64,000 nucleotides of DNA from Pseudopedobacter alpinus (GCF_042684645.1 NZ_JBHULV010000051.1:94218-158217), one strand, 5' to 3'; counted from the first letter of the stretch, positions 19,164 to 28,923 are shown. Notes: generated by a model not told the origin, from the letters alone. Numbers and translations: made by a program.

Positions 19164-22100
19164 TCAAATTTCTTTTTGGTTTTTATCAGCACTTTTACTG
19201 TTACGTTTGAATACCATATACTCTGAGGGTAACATGTTAAATTTCCCTTTAAATGCCCTCGCAAAATAGTTAGGTGCAGCAAATCCAACAGCATAGCTGA
19301 TTTGAGATATATTCAACTCACTTTTTTCAAGAAGAACTATTGCTTTATCCAATTTGATAGAACGGATATAGTTAACCGGGCTTTCGCCTGTAAACTCAAG
19401 GATTTTTGTGTATAAAGACCCCCTACTCATTCCTAAATGTCTGCTTAATTCTTCGACAGAAAGTTGTGAGTTAGTAAGATTAGTTTCCACATATTGAATT
19501 ACTTTATTCAATAGTTTTTCGCTTTCCAATTCAATCTCAATCTCTGGAGTATCAACTTTTATTCGTTTACTATAAGTAGTTTTTAAACTTTCATTTAGGG
19601 TAAGTAGGTTACGGATTTTTGCATTCAAAATTTCTAAATTGAATGGCTTAGACATATAATCATTGGCTCCTTTGTTTAAGCCCATTAATTGGTCTTCTTC
19701 TGCGGTAAGCGCCGTTAGCAAAAGTACAGGAATATGGTTAGTTCTTTTGTCTGATTTTATTTTCTCACAAAGTTCTGTGCCCGAAACAAATGGCATACTA
19801 ATATCGCTCACAACCAAGTCTGGATGTGATGAAAGCACCTTTTGCCAACCATCTTTTCCATCAGTTGCCTCCACAATTTTATAAGATTTCTTGAGGTTGT
19901 CTTTAAGATAAATACGAAAATCCTCATTATCTTCAACCAACAAAATCACTGGCTGATTAAGATTTTTGTCAAAATTGTCTTCATTCTTTGTTTGTTCAAC
20001 TTTAATATCCTCTGGGCTAACTTCTGAATAAGAGTTTACATCAGCTTCTTGTACTAAAACCTCATTCTCTTGTTTAATTAAAGGCAAAGAAATGGTAAAT
20101 GCCGACCCTTTACCTGTTACGCTTTCTACTTCTATAGAGCCTCCATGTAGCCTTACAAATTCTTTGGTAATTGCCAAACCAATGCCACTTCCTTGATTGA
20201 GGATTTCTGTTTTTGAATCATCTTGGAAAAAACGTTCGAAAATGTGTGCTGTTACAGACTCATCCATACCAATTCCAGTGTCCTTTAAAATAATTTTTAT
20301 TCCGTTTTTATCCTCATTTTCATCTATAGATAACAAAACATCGCCTTCTGGCAAAGTAAATTTAAACGCATTTGAAAGCAAATTAAAAAGTATTCGTTCC
20401 AATTTTTCATGATCAAATGAAGTTGAATAAACCATTAAAGAGCTCTTAAAATTAAAGTTGATCCGCTTCCGATCTGCAAGGTCTTTGAAAGAATCTGCAA
20501 CATCCTTAGCAAAGGAAATAAAATCTCCATCAGTTGCATTCAGTTTCTGTTCTTTCTGCTTAATATTCCTGAAATCCAACAATTGATTTACTAGGTTCAA
20601 CAGTCGCTTGGCGTTGCGCCTAACCATTTTTAACTGACCTGATTTTTCAGAACTCGCTTCTTCTTGCAATAACTGATCTACCGGCCCCATTATCAACGAA
20701 ATAGGCGTACGGAACTCATGACTGATATTGGTTAAGAAATTGATTTTTAACTGATCAAATTCATGCTGACGATCTGCTTCTCGCCTTTCCTCTTCTATCA
20801 ATTGCTGCGCTTTATTTCTTTCCTGTTCTACCAAAAATTTGGCTTTCAACTTTTGAATACCTAAGTACCTGATAACAAACAAGGTACCTACCACGATTAA
20901 AAAATATAAAATATACGCGTAGTAAGTAAGCCAAAACGGTGGTTTTACATAAATTTTAATGGTGGTTTCCTTAGAACTCCATCCTCCAGAATCGCTAGAT
21001 GCTCGAACCCTAAAGGTGTATTCTCCGGGGTCAAGATTTGTATAAACGGCAGTATTGGAATTCCCTACACTGTTCCAATCTTTGTCAAAATTATCTAGTT
21101 TATAGAAGTACCTATTTTCTTGAGGCGAAGTATAATTGAGTGCAACATAACTTAACGAAAAATTCTGTTTATAATCAAGATTGATTTCCTTTGCAACAGA
21201 AATTTCTGCTTTAAGCTCTCCATCCTCAGATGGTTTAATGCTTTGGTTAGCTATTTTTAAATCAGTAAGCACCACTAAAGGCACATTTTTGTTGCCATAA
21301 AGTAGCGCTGGGTTAAAATAATTAAATCCATCTGTACCCCCAAAAAATAATCGTCCATCAGAAAGTTTAAGACCGGCGCCCAAAACGAACGGACTGCGTT
21401 GCACCCCATTGTGGTAAAAATAATTTCTGAATTTTTTAGTCTCGGTGTCAAAGCTGCTAATGCCTCTGTTTGTACTTAACCATATTTTACCAGAATTGTC
21501 TTCCAATATTTTATAAACAATACTATTGGCTAATCCATTTTGTTCTGAGTAAGTTGTAAACTTGTTGGCCCTGTGATCATAAACAGTTAATCCGCCTCCT
21601 ATACTCCCAATATAAACCATTCCGTCTTTAGCACAGTTTATAGTTATCACATTATCGTTAGATAATTCACCAGAACCTTTAGAAAGCATTTTTGTTTTTC
21701 CTGTTACCGGATTATAGACTGCTATTCCAGAACCACTAGTTCCAATCCACATATTGCCTTTACTATCCTCTTCAAGAGAACGTATATATCCGTTTATATT
21801 TATTTTGTATTTCCCAGTTGCACTGTTATTAAAATACTCAACTTTGTTAGTGGTTAAGTCATAACAATTTACACCTTTTCCATTTGTGCCTACCCAAACA
21901 TTGCCACGGCTATCTTTTTTGATACAAAAAATATTATTGTCATTTAAGGATTGTGGACCAGCATTACTTCTAATCTGTTTACTAGCTCCTGTTTTCGTGT
22001 TATAAATAAATAGCCCCTCTAAATAAGTTCCAATCCAAATTTCTGAGCCAACTTTCTCCATTGCTAGAATGGAAAATTTCGCATCCTTTGTACTGGAAAG

Positions 22101-23288
22101 CGGAATACGACGGAAAATTCTTGTAGGGATATCAAACAAGCTCAATCCTCCTCCGTCCGTCCCAACGTAAACACTATTTTGATCGGCCTGTATAAAAGAA
22201 GTAACTACAGGCGCATTTAGCCCTAGTGGGTCATAACGATTACTTGATACCAGATTAAAAAACGCTAGATTTTTATCATACTTACTTACGCCACTTCTAT
22301 AAGATGCTACCCAATAAATACCCTGCTTATCTATTAGAATGCTTTTTACGGCCTTCCCTCTTAAACTATAATTATTACGACTACCACGCTCTACCCGTCG
22401 CACAGTTTTAGTTACGGGATCAACAATATTTAATCCTTCTTCTGTACCTACCCAAATTTCTCCATTTTTATCTCCGGCAATGGTGTAAACTATATTACTG
22501 TTTAAGGTGTTTTTATTATTAGGATCAAATTTATATTTATCTGAACCTTTCCCATCAGATCGCAACATAGTTAGCCCATTATTGGTAGCTAACCATAAAT
22601 TGCTTTTTTCATCCTCGTAAATATTATTTACTGTATAATCAGTCAAATTTTTAAACTCCGAAAACCGTATAACTGTGCCCTCCTTGTAAAAATATTGAAA
22701 TAACCCTTCGGTAGAACATATCCACATTCTATCTAGTTTATCTCTAAAAATCTTTATAAGTGGGTTTGTAAGTATCTTTTTTGTTAAATTATTCTTTATT
22801 CTTATTGGTTCTAATCGATTCGTTTTCGTATTTAGAATACTAATCCCATCGTAGGCGGCAATCCAAATTCTTCCTTCTTTATCGCTAGACACAGAAATAA
22901 TTCCCGTTTTATGCTCAGCAGAATAATCAATAAAAGAATCAGTGTTTCGGTCATAAGACATTAAACTAGCAGCAGTAACTACCCAAAGTGTACCTTTTTG
23001 ATCTTCGTAAAGATCTATTACTTCGTTTGAGGATAAACTTTTTGGATCCGTAGCAATATGACGATAAATGGTAAAATGCTGTCCATCAAATTTGTTCAAT
23101 CCATCGTCTGTAGCAAACCACATAAAACCATACTCGTCTTTAAGCATGGCGCTCACACTGTTAGATGAAAGGCCTTCTCTACTACTAATGTTCAAGAAAT
23201 TTAAACTCCTATCTTGAGCTTTAACTTCTATTGCAGTGAAAATAAAAAAAGTTGCAACTAGGTATAATCTAAGTTGTTTTACAGACAT
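19164..23288 (-). CDS. Hybrid two-component system sensor/regulator (HTCS) of the xylan PUL
   Basis: A 1374-residue one-protein two-component system. Order: signal peptide 1-24 (EVKAQ); periplasmic sensor of two seven-bladed Reg_prop propellers (about 30-670, many WxGT/WVGTxxG repeats); Y_Y_Y domain (about 700-782); one transmembrane helix about 786-808; coiled-coil linker; HisKA with H857 in FLTNISHEFRTP; HATPase with N-box NLLSNAFKF and DTGIGM, GSGIGLAI; response-regulator receiver with phospho-acceptor D1162 in VVSDISMP and K1214 in SKPF; C-terminal AraC-type HTH (about 1265-1362, GESPVNYIRSIKLDKA, YAVGFAAPNYFARAFK). Such regulators bind an oligosaccharide in the periplasm and activate the neighbouring PUL. 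It is the only regulator in the locus and lies directly upstream of the Sus operon in the same direction. Confidence 0.95.
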   Translation of the reverse strand: MSVKQLRLYLVATFFIFTAIEVKAQDRSLNFLNISSREGLSSNSVSAMLKDEYGFMWFATDDGLNKFDGQHFTIYRHIATDPKSLSSNEVIDLYEDQKGTLWVVTAASLMSYDRNTDSFIDYSAEHKTGIISVSSDKEGRIWIAAYDGISILNTKTNRLEPIRIKNNLTKKILTNPLIKIFRDKLDRMWICSTEGLFQYFYKEGTVIRFSEFKNLTDYTVNNIYEDEKSNLWLATNNGLTMLRSDGKGSDKYKFDPNNKNTLNSNIVYTIAGDKNGEIWVGTEEGLNIVDPVTKTVRRVERGSRNNYSLRGKAVKSILIDKQGIYWVASYRSGVSKYDKNLAFFNLVSSNRYDPLGLNAPVVTSFIQADQNSVYVGTDGGGLSLFDIPTRIFRRIPLSSTKDAKFSILAMEKVGSEIWIGTYLEGLFIYNTKTGASKQIRSNAGPQSLNDNNIFCIKKDSRGNVWVGTNGKGVNCYDLTTNKVEYFNNSATGKYKININGYIRSLEEDSKGNMWIGTSGSGIAVYNPVTGKTKMLSKGSGELSNDNVITINCAKDGMVYIGSIGGGLTVYDHRANKFTTYSEQNGLANSIVYKILEDNSGKIWLSTNRGISSFDTETKKFRNYFYHNGVQRSPFVLGAGLKLSDGRLFFGGTDGFNYFNPALLYGNKNVPLVVLTDLKIANQSIKPSEDGELKAEISVAKEINLDYKQNFSLSYVALNYTSPQENRYFYKLDNFDKDWNSVGNSNTAVYTNLDPGEYTFRVRASSDSGGWSSKETTIKIYVKPPFWLTYYAYILYFLIVVGTLFVIRYLGIQKLKAKFLVEQERNKAQQLIEEERREADRQHEFDQLKINFLTNISHEFRTPISLIMGPVDQLLQEEASSEKSGQLKMVRRNAKRLLNLVNQLLDFRNIKQKEQKLNATDGDFISFAKDVADSFKDLADRKRINFNFKSSLMVYSTSFDHEKLERILFNLLSNAFKFTLPEGDVLLSIDENEDKNGIKIILKDTGIGMDESVTAHIFERFFQDDSKTEILNQGSGIGLAITKEFVRLHGGSIEVESVTGKGSAFTISLPLIKQENEVLVQEADVNSYSEVSPEDIKVEQTKNEDNFDKNLNQPVILLVEDNEDFRIYLKDNLKKSYKIVEATDGKDGWQKVLSSHPDLVVSDISMPFVSGTELCEKIKSDKRTNHIPVLLLTALTAEEDQLMGLNKGANDYMSKPFNLEILNAKIRNLLTLNESLKTTYSKRIKVDTPEIEIELESEKLLNKVIQYVETNLTNSQLSVEELSRHLGMSRGSLYTKILEFTGESPVNYIRSIKLDKAIVLLEKSELNISQISYAVGFAAPNYFARAFKGKFNMLPSEYMVFKRNSKSADKNQKEI

Positions 23289-23484
23289 CTTTGATGAAAT
23301 TTTATATAATAAGTGTTGATATTAAGTATCTTAAGTAACGATTTTTTTTCTCAAACCAAAGCTGCTCGAAATAAATTGGCTTTAAAGGTCTAATATAATA
23401 AATAGGGTGAACTTTATTGTGAAATTGTAGTAACTATGGCCTATATCGATTTACAGGTTTATTAATTTAAAAATCCACTTGCGG

Positions 23485-23521
23485 AACTTCTTTTACACCC
23501 TATAAAAAAATAAAAGAAGTT
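23485..23521. repeat. Perfect 11-bp inverted repeat between the HTCS and the repeat-protein gene
   Basis: AACTTCTTTTA (23485-23495) and TAAAAGAAGTT (23511-23521) around a 15-nt loop. It lies 48 bp past the stop of the repeat-protein gene and about 200 bp upstream of the HTCS start. No T-tract follows the arms, so it is not a standard terminator; it could be an operator or RNA-stability hairpin. Confidence 0.45.
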
Positions 23522-23569
23522 AAAGCAGTTTGCCTTCGATTTCGCACACCTGTGGTGAGCTGTAATTTT

Positions 23570-24226
23570 TTATTTTTTTTGATTTACGATGGCTTTCGTT
23601 TTCCCGTTGTTTATAACAGTTGAATGAGTTCCGTCTGAATTTACGATTGTTTTCGTGGTTCCATTGTCAATAACTGTTGAATGAGTTCCGTTTGGATTTA
23701 CGATTGTTTTTGTCGTTCCGTTGTCAATAACTGTTGAATGTGTTCCGTCTGGATTTAAAATTGTTTTCGTCGTTCCATTGTCAATAACTGTCGAATGGAT
23801 TCCGTTTGGATTTACGATTGTTTTCGTGGTTCCGTTGTCAATAACTGTCGAATGGGTTCCGTCTGGATTTACGATTGTTTTCGTGGTTCCGTTGTCAATA
23901 ACTGTCGAATGGGTTCCGTCTGGATTTACGATTGTTTTCGTGGTTCCGTAGTTAATAACTGTTGAATGAGTTCCGTTTGGATTTACGATTGTTTTCATCG
24001 TTCCGTTGTCAATAACTGTCGAATGGGTTCCGTTTGGATTTACGATTGCTTTTGTCGTTCCGTTGTCAATAACTGTTGAATGAGTTCCGTCTGGATTTAC
24101 GATTGTTTTCGTGGTTCCGTTTTCAATAACTGTCGAATGTGTTCCATCTGGATTTACTACAACCGTTTGGCTTTGTGCGCTATGAAATATAGCTAAAAAT
24201 GTCAAAATCATCAATGTCTGTTTCAT
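23570..24226 (-). CDS. Small secreted protein made of ten 19-residue tandem repeats
   Basis: A 218-residue protein with a signal peptide (1-20, HSAQSQ) followed by ten near-identical 19-residue repeats with the pattern TTKTIVNPDGTHSTVIDNG and a short KTKAIVNQKK tail. Variation is mainly D/N in NPDG/NPNG, one Ile for Thr (NPNGIHST), one INYG and one TMKT. I do not recognise a characterised family. The strand-turn pattern (hydrophobic Thr/Ile/Val strands separated by NPDG and DNG turns) suggests a beta-solenoid or stacked hairpins; there is no membrane segment, lipobox or catalytic motif. It lies between the HTCS and a GH43 gene, downstream of a terminator, so it probably has its own promoter. 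A link to xylan use is possible only by position. Confidence 0.7.
   Translation of the reverse strand: MKQTLMILTFLAIFHSAQSQTVVVNPDGTHSTVIENGTTKTIVNPDGTHSTVIDNGTTKAIVNPNGTHSTVIDNGTMKTIVNPNGTHSTVINYGTTKTIVNPDGTHSTVIDNGTTKTIVNPDGTHSTVIDNGTTKTIVNPNGIHSTVIDNGTTKTILNPDGTHSTVIDNGTTKTIVNPNGTHSTVIDNGTTKTIVNSDGTHSTVINNGKTKAIVNQKK
23587..24163 (-). repeat. 57-bp coding tandem repeat (10 copies)
   Basis: DNA repeats of 57 bp encoding the 19-residue units. Copies differ at only a few third positions and at the D/N codon, so array expansion or gene conversion is recent. Copy number could vary between strains. Confidence 0.9.
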
Positions 24227-24318
24227 AATTTATTTATCAATTGTGGTTGATCGTTTTTTGAAATTACAGCTAACATTTAAAAAATACAAGCCTTTCTAAG
24301 GTAATTAAAATCTTATTG

Positions 24319-24359
24319 AAAGAGAAAACTGTTAACTATTTGATAACTGTTTTCTCTTT
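24319..24359 (-). terminator. Hairpin terminator after the GH43 gene at 24377
   Basis: AAAGAGAAAAC and GTTTTCTCTTT arms, a T-T mismatch, then GTTA/TAAC, and a 9-nt loop. It starts 17 bp past the GH43 stop codon on the minus strand. The T-tract is short (TTT), so efficiency is uncertain. Confidence 0.65.
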
Positions 24360-24376
24360 GATAGTTATTTATTGTT

Positions 24377-26134
24377 TTATGGTTTGATGTCGTTACCACT
24401 TGTTGCGTAAAGACCAATCAATGTACCTGTAAATCCTCCTGCCACATTTGTTGAAAGTATATCTCCAGACACAACGCCACCTAAGTTTTTAAATTCGCCA
24501 TCATCTTCTGCGTAACTGAAACTGTAATTATCGCCCTTTGCCGAAACCTGTAACTTAATTGGTTTACCAACGTTAATTTCTTGTGAAGCTATTATTTTTG
24601 ACTTTCCGCGTTCTGTTCTTTCCAACACCAAATAATTGTTTTTTCCTTTTTTGGTTATGCCAAAAACGTAATTAAAAGTTTCGCTTTGTAAACAAGTTAT
24701 ACCTGCAAAATCATTTTCAGAATTTGGCTTATAACTCATAGTCACCGTTGCAGAAAAGATATTGTGTTGTTGCCTGTAAAACAGCGTTGAAGTAGCTTTT
24801 ATTTCTTTAATATTGGTATTAAACGGCTTTATCTCTAATCCCTTCTTTGCTGTTTTTATAAAATCTTCACGTGGTCCTCTTAATCCAATCCATCGGTAAT
24901 CTAATTTAGAGCTGGTAAAATCATCAGTAAAAGTAAAATTACCGTTAGGGAAGAAACCGTCTGTACCTGTTTTATTAACTACACCTTTAGGCATTTTAAG
25001 CTTAGCTGCTAAAGGCAATAATCCGTTCTCAAAAACAGGGAACTTACCGCTCCAATCAACAGGCAAAATAAACGTTTCTCTTCCAATATTCATTCTGTCT
25101 TTCTCATTTGGCCTTACACCTAGGAAAACACCATAATATTGTCCTTTTGGTCCTTCCACCAAATCTGCATGCCCCGCCCAATCTACTTTATCTCTCCTAC
25201 CATTAGGTAAGTGTCTCTGACTCAAAATTGGGTTATTTGCTGCTGGTATGTACGGTCCTTTTACATTATCACTCACAAAAATAACTTCACTATGGTTATC
25301 TCCAGTTCCTCCCTCTGCACACATTAAATAGTATAGTCCATTCTTTTTATAAATATGAGGAGCTTCAATCCAGATAGGGTTTTTTGAAAGATCTATTCCG
25401 CCGTCAACAATAATCTTAGCTGTTCCAGCAATAACTTGATCTTTTTCTACATCATATTCCCAGATTTTAATTACTCTATGTCCAGAATATAATTCTTTAC
25501 CTTGGTCCGGCGCATCGTTATGCACCACATAGCCTTTTCCGTCTTCATCAAAGAAAAGTGAAGGATCTATACCTTGGAACTTCAAACTATAAGGATCGCT
25601 CCAACCTTTCATCGGGTCTTTCGTTTTTACAACCATGTTTCCCATACCCGCGGTAATTTGCGTAGTAATCATATAAAAAGTCTCATTGTTTTTATTATAG
25701 GTTATTGCTGGGGCATAAATTCCCGCACTAATACCCGAAGTTGCAACTTTAAGTTGTGATGTTCTATCCAAAACATGACCAATTTGTTTCCAGTTTACCA
25801 AATCAGTAGAATGGAAAATGGGCACACCTGGAAACATCGCAAATGAGGAGGTTACTAAATAATAATCATCTCCTTTACGCGTAATACTCGGGTCAGGGTA
25901 GCATCCTTGCAAAATAGGAGTATAAAACTCGTCTGATTTTAGAGGTTGATTTTTATAAATCTGATCCTCGCCGGTATAAACAAAATTGGTGAATTTTGGC
26001 GACACGCTTTTTTTTTGTGCAACTACGTTGTTATTTACAAATAAAGAGACAGCAAATAACGCAATGTTAAAAGTAGTTAGTAATCTATTACCTAAAGAAG
26101 GTAATATCCTCAGTTTATTTTTTTTCACTTTCAA
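24377..26134 (-). CDS. GH43 beta-xylosidase / alpha-L-arabinofuranosidase with C-terminal beta-sandwich domain
   Basis: A 585-residue secreted enzyme (hydrophobic stretch 20-35, cleavage near VVAQ). GH43 triad: base D81 in CYPDPSI, pKa modulator D190 in GIDPSLF and acid E257 in WIEAPHIY. The FPGVPIFHSTDLVNW signature is that of XynB3-like GH43 enzymes, which release xylose or arabinose from oligosaccharides. From about 385 to the end is the DUF1349-like concanavalin module common to that group (TDDFTSSKLDYRWIGLRGP onward), which shapes the active site. It is transcribed alone: terminator downstream, and a 213-bp divergent promoter region shared with the GH10 gene at 26348. Sugar specificity cannot be fixed from sequence. 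Confidence 0.88.
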   Translation of the reverse strand: MKVKKNKLRILPSLGNRLLTTFNIALFAVSLFVNNNVVAQKKSVSPKFTNFVYTGEDQIYKNQPLKSDEFYTPILQGCYPDPSITRKGDDYYLVTSSFAMFPGVPIFHSTDLVNWKQIGHVLDRTSQLKVATSGISAGIYAPAITYNKNNETFYMITTQITAGMGNMVVKTKDPMKGWSDPYSLKFQGIDPSLFFDEDGKGYVVHNDAPDQGKELYSGHRVIKIWEYDVEKDQVIAGTAKIIVDGGIDLSKNPIWIEAPHIYKKNGLYYLMCAEGGTGDNHSEVIFVSDNVKGPYIPAANNPILSQRHLPNGRRDKVDWAGHADLVEGPKGQYYGVFLGVRPNEKDRMNIGRETFILPVDWSGKFPVFENGLLPLAAKLKMPKGVVNKTGTDGFFPNGNFTFTDDFTSSKLDYRWIGLRGPREDFIKTAKKGLEIKPFNTNIKEIKATSTLFYRQQHNIFSATVTMSYKPNSENDFAGITCLQSETFNYVFGITKKGKNNYLVLERTERGKSKIIASQEINVGKPIKLQVSAKGDNYSFSYAEDDGEFKNLGGVVSGDILSTNVAGGFTGTLIGLYATSGNDIKP

Positions 26135-26164
26135 GAAATGGTTTTAAGGCTTATAATTTATAAA

Positions 26165-26210
26165 CGAAAGTAGTGCGATTAAACAAGTAAAAAGGGTAGC
26201 AATGTTCAGG
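26165..26210 (-). promoter_or_regulatory. Candidate promoter and TGAACATT box of the GH43 gene at 26134
   Basis: Minus-strand TACTTTCG (26165-26172) resembles the -7 element and lies about 30 bp before the start codon. Just upstream are TACCCT (26193-26198) and TGAACATT (26201-26208), the box also found near 3656, 57289 and 59105. The region is divergent, so it could also act on the GH10 gene at 26348. Confidence 0.32.
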
Positions 26211-26347
26211 ATTATAGTACATATGTAACATTTTAAGCTATTATTGCATTCATTTTAAACAAATGTGTCTTATTCATACTCATAAATGATTATCAATAAT
26301 TTTAAAACTCCTTAATTTTATATTATAAATAATTTAGATCCCGTACT

Positions 26348-27436
26348 ATGAAATTTTTACTCCGCATAAGGTATTTTACTTTTCTTTTATGTGCAATCGC
26401 GATGCTTGTATTTGCCTCAAATCCAGCCTATTCGCAACAAAAAGGATTAAAAGATTATTATAAGAATTATTTTGACATTGGTGTAGCCATAAGACCGAGC
26501 GAACTAACAAATGAAGATGAAGCCAAATTGGTAACGAAACAATTTAGTAGTATCACAGCGGAGAACGCAATGAAGATGGTCTCTTTACAGCCTCGAGAAA
26601 ACAGGTTTTTTTGGAAAGATGCGGACGCTATTGTGGATTTTGCTGTAAAAAACAAAATGAAGATTAGGGGCCATACTTTATGCTGGCATACGCAAGCGCC
26701 CGGTTGGATGTTTAAAGATTCATTAGGGAACGATGTAAGTAAGGAAGTTTTATTACAGCGTCTTAAAACCCACATTAATACAGTGGTTTCTAGATATAAA
26801 GGTAGGATTTACGCCTGGGACGTTGTTAATGAAGTTGTTCCTGATGATTCATCATTATTTAGAAATTCTAAATGGTATCAAATTACAGGTGAAGATTTTA
26901 TTGCGAAAGCTTTTGAATATGCTCATGAAGCTGACCCAAACGCTATTCTTTTTTATAACGACTACAACACGGAGATTCCTGCTAAACGCGAAAAGATATA
27001 CAATATGCTCAAAGGTTTATTGGCAAAAGGCGTACCTATTCATGGAGTGGGTTTACAAGGACATTGGTCTGTTAATAATCCGTCGAGGGAAGAACTTGAA
27101 AAATCTATCGAAATGTTCTCCTCATTAGGACTACAAATTCAGATCACAGAACTAGATGTTTCCGTATATTCTGGAAGACAAGGTGGACAAATTGGTAATA
27201 ACCAACAGGTGGAAAAAGTGGTGTTTACTCCTGAAATGGAAAAAATGCAAATGGAGAAATATAAAATGATTTTCGATGTATTTCGCAAATACCGTAAAGA
27301 GATTACAGGAGTAACATTTTGGAATTTATCAGATCGTTACACGTGGTTAAATATGCGAGGAAGAAAAAACTTTCCGTTGCTTTTTAATGAGAATCTAGAA
27401 CCAAAAAAGGTTTATTGGGAAGTGGTTAAGTTTTAA
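26348..27436 (+). CDS. GH10 endo-beta-1,4-xylanase
   Basis: A 362-residue secreted xylanase (signal peptide 1-30, NPAYSQ) consisting of a single complete GH10 domain: TAENAMKM (70-77), GHTLCWH (108-114), acid/base E162 in AWDVVNEV, NDYN (204-207), GLQGHW (235-240), nucleophile E268 in ITELD and FWNLSDRYTW. All catalytic residues are intact. It is the only plus-strand gene inside the PUL and is divergent from the GH43 gene at 26134, with which it probably shares control. It closely resembles the GH10 lipoprotein at 56022-57116 (both start KGLKDYY after the leader and share the WYQITGEDFI segment), but has no lipobox, so it is probably periplasmic. Confidence 0.95.
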   Translation: MKFLLRIRYFTFLLCAIAMLVFASNPAYSQQKGLKDYYKNYFDIGVAIRPSELTNEDEAKLVTKQFSSITAENAMKMVSLQPRENRFFWKDADAIVDFAVKNKMKIRGHTLCWHTQAPGWMFKDSLGNDVSKEVLLQRLKTHINTVVSRYKGRIYAWDVVNEVVPDDSSLFRNSKWYQITGEDFIAKAFEYAHEADPNAILFYNDYNTEIPAKREKIYNMLKGLLAKGVPIHGVGLQGHWSVNNPSREELEKSIEMFSSLGLQIQITELDVSVYSGRQGGQIGNNQQVEKVVFTPEMEKMQMEKYKMIFDVFRKYRKEITGVTFWNLSDRYTWLNMRGRKNFPLLFNENLEPKKVYWEVVKF

Positions 27437-27451
27437 AATCATAACTATAAC

Positions 27452-27479
27452 AGTAACTTCCTTTATCAAGGAAGTTACT
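27452..27479. terminator. Convergent terminator between GH10 (+) and GH43 (-)
   Basis: Perfect 12-bp stem (AGTAACTTCCTT / AAGGAAGTTACT) with a TATC tetraloop, 15 bp past the GH10 stop. It also lies downstream of the convergent 27562-28923 gene, ending the long minus-strand enzyme operon. Confidence 0.75.
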
Positions 27480-27561
27480 AGTTTTCAATAGTTTGAGATT
27501 ATGGTTTTAGGTATCTTATCGAAATCTTAGCTATGTCAGATATTCTCTGTCTGATATTATA

Positions 27562-28923
27562 TTATTTAAAACTTATCCAGTCTATTTCAACAGATTTGTT
27601 TTCGACGTTTTCTACTTTTAAATCTTTTATTCCTGATTTATTGATTGAAATAGGAAATTCTAAAACACCCCAGCCCTCAGTTTTAGGAACGTTGATTTTA
27701 GCAAGTATTTGATTGTCCTTTTTAGATTTCACGACTACCTCACTACCGCTACCAGACTTTACTTTTATTTGGATGGTGTTCAACTTTTGCTGCCCGAAAT
27801 CTACATTATTGTAGCTAACCCAATCATTTGATCCTTTAAGCTGAACTTTCCAACCATCAAATTTTTTAAGTGTTGTATCAATAAAACCCACAGTTGCGCC
27901 TGCACCGCTGACCTCACTGTAACGATCTATCTGAATTTTATCGGTAGCCTTTGTTATACCAATCCCTCTTAAGGTAGGTTTAACCTTTATGATGGTACCG
28001 TCCTCGTTAAAAGAAAGATAATCTGCCCTAATGGATCTGGCTTTATCAAAATTTGGCGAAAGATCATTAGCGTGATAAAATAAAATCCATTCATTTTTGA
28101 ATTCAAGGATGGAGTGGTGGTTTGTCCAACATCCAGGAGTTTCATCCATAATTACACCGGCAACTTTAAATGGACCTAACGGACTATTTGACGTTGCGTA
28201 TTCCAATCTTTCTGTTTTGTTTTCTACGTGAGGATAAGTCAAATAGTAAATTCCATTACGCTCAAATAAGTATGGTCCTTCTTTTAATCCTTTTGTAGGA
28301 AGATTTTGAAATGCAACAGGATCCGAAGCTAGCTCAGTCATATTTTCTTTCAGCTTAGCTCCGTAAATATTGCCTTGCGACCAGTATAAATAAGCTTGCC
28401 CATCTTTATCGATAAATACATTCGGATCTATCCCTCTTACTCCTGCAATGGGCAAATCTTGAGGAACGAAAGGCCCTGTAGGTTGATCTGCGATAGCTAC
28501 TCCAATTCTAAATCCTCTGCCACCACTAGTATCTGTTGGTGTGCTTGGAAAATAAAAGTAATATTTACCGTTACGTTCAATGCAATCGGGCGCCCACATG
28601 CTATAACTATCGGGTTTAACCCAAGGCACTTTATTTTGCGTTACAATTACGCCATGATCTTTCCAATCTGTAAGGTTTGCTGAAGAAAAAACATGATAGT
28701 CTTCCATGCAAAACCAATCTACACGACCTCTATCTTTATTTGCGAGAATATCATGAGAAGGATAAACATAAACCCTATCTCCAAATACTCTTGCAGATGG
28801 ATCTGCGGTAAACTGATTTGTAATTAAAGGGTTTTGCGCAAATATTTGTGTTGCCGTTAATATAAATAGCAACAAAATAGTCGGAAAAAACCAATTAGTC
28901 TTAATGGGTTTTGCTCTTAACAT
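27562..28923 (-). CDS. GH43 arabinofuranosidase/xylosidase with C-terminal CBM6-like domain
   Basis: A 453-residue secreted enzyme (signal peptide 1-30, ATQIFAQ). GH43 residues: base D41 in FTADPSA, modulator D166 in GIDPNVF and acid E215 in LKEGPYLF; HHSILEF and LFYHAN strands complete the propeller. Residues about 320-453 form a CBM6-type jelly roll (KIQIDRYSEVSGAGA to EIDWISFK). This two-domain plan is common in Bacteroidota arabinoxylan arabinofuranohydrolases. Last gene of the 50.7-27.6 kb operon, 40 bp after the preceding GH43 gene and followed by a strong terminator. Confidence 0.88.
   Translation of the reverse strand: MLRAKPIKTNWFFPTILLLFILTATQIFAQNPLITNQFTADPSARVFGDRVYVYPSHDILANKDRGRVDWFCMEDYHVFSSANLTDWKDHGVIVTQNKVPWVKPDSYSMWAPDCIERNGKYYFYFPSTPTDTSGGRGFRIGVAIADQPTGPFVPQDLPIAGVRGIDPNVFIDKDGQAYLYWSQGNIYGAKLKENMTELASDPVAFQNLPTKGLKEGPYLFERNGIYYLTYPHVENKTERLEYATSNSPLGPFKVAGVIMDETPGCWTNHHSILEFKNEWILFYHANDLSPNFDKARSIRADYLSFNEDGTIIKVKPTLRGIGITKATDKIQIDRYSEVSGAGATVGFIDTTLKKFDGWKVQLKGSNDWVSYNNVDFGQQKLNTIQIKVKSGSGSEVVVKSKKDNQILAKINVPKTEGWGVLEFPISINKSGIKDLKVENVENKSVEIDWISFK

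Noticed and set aside
23721..23951. Plus-strand open frame of 76 codons opposite the repeat gene
   Set aside because: It is the antisense image of the 57-bp repeats; a repeat length divisible by three keeps antisense frames open too.
23587..24163. Tandem array resembling a CRISPR or non-coding satellite
   Set aside because: The units are contiguous 57-bp blocks without spacers and keep one reading frame with a signal peptide, so this is a coding repeat.
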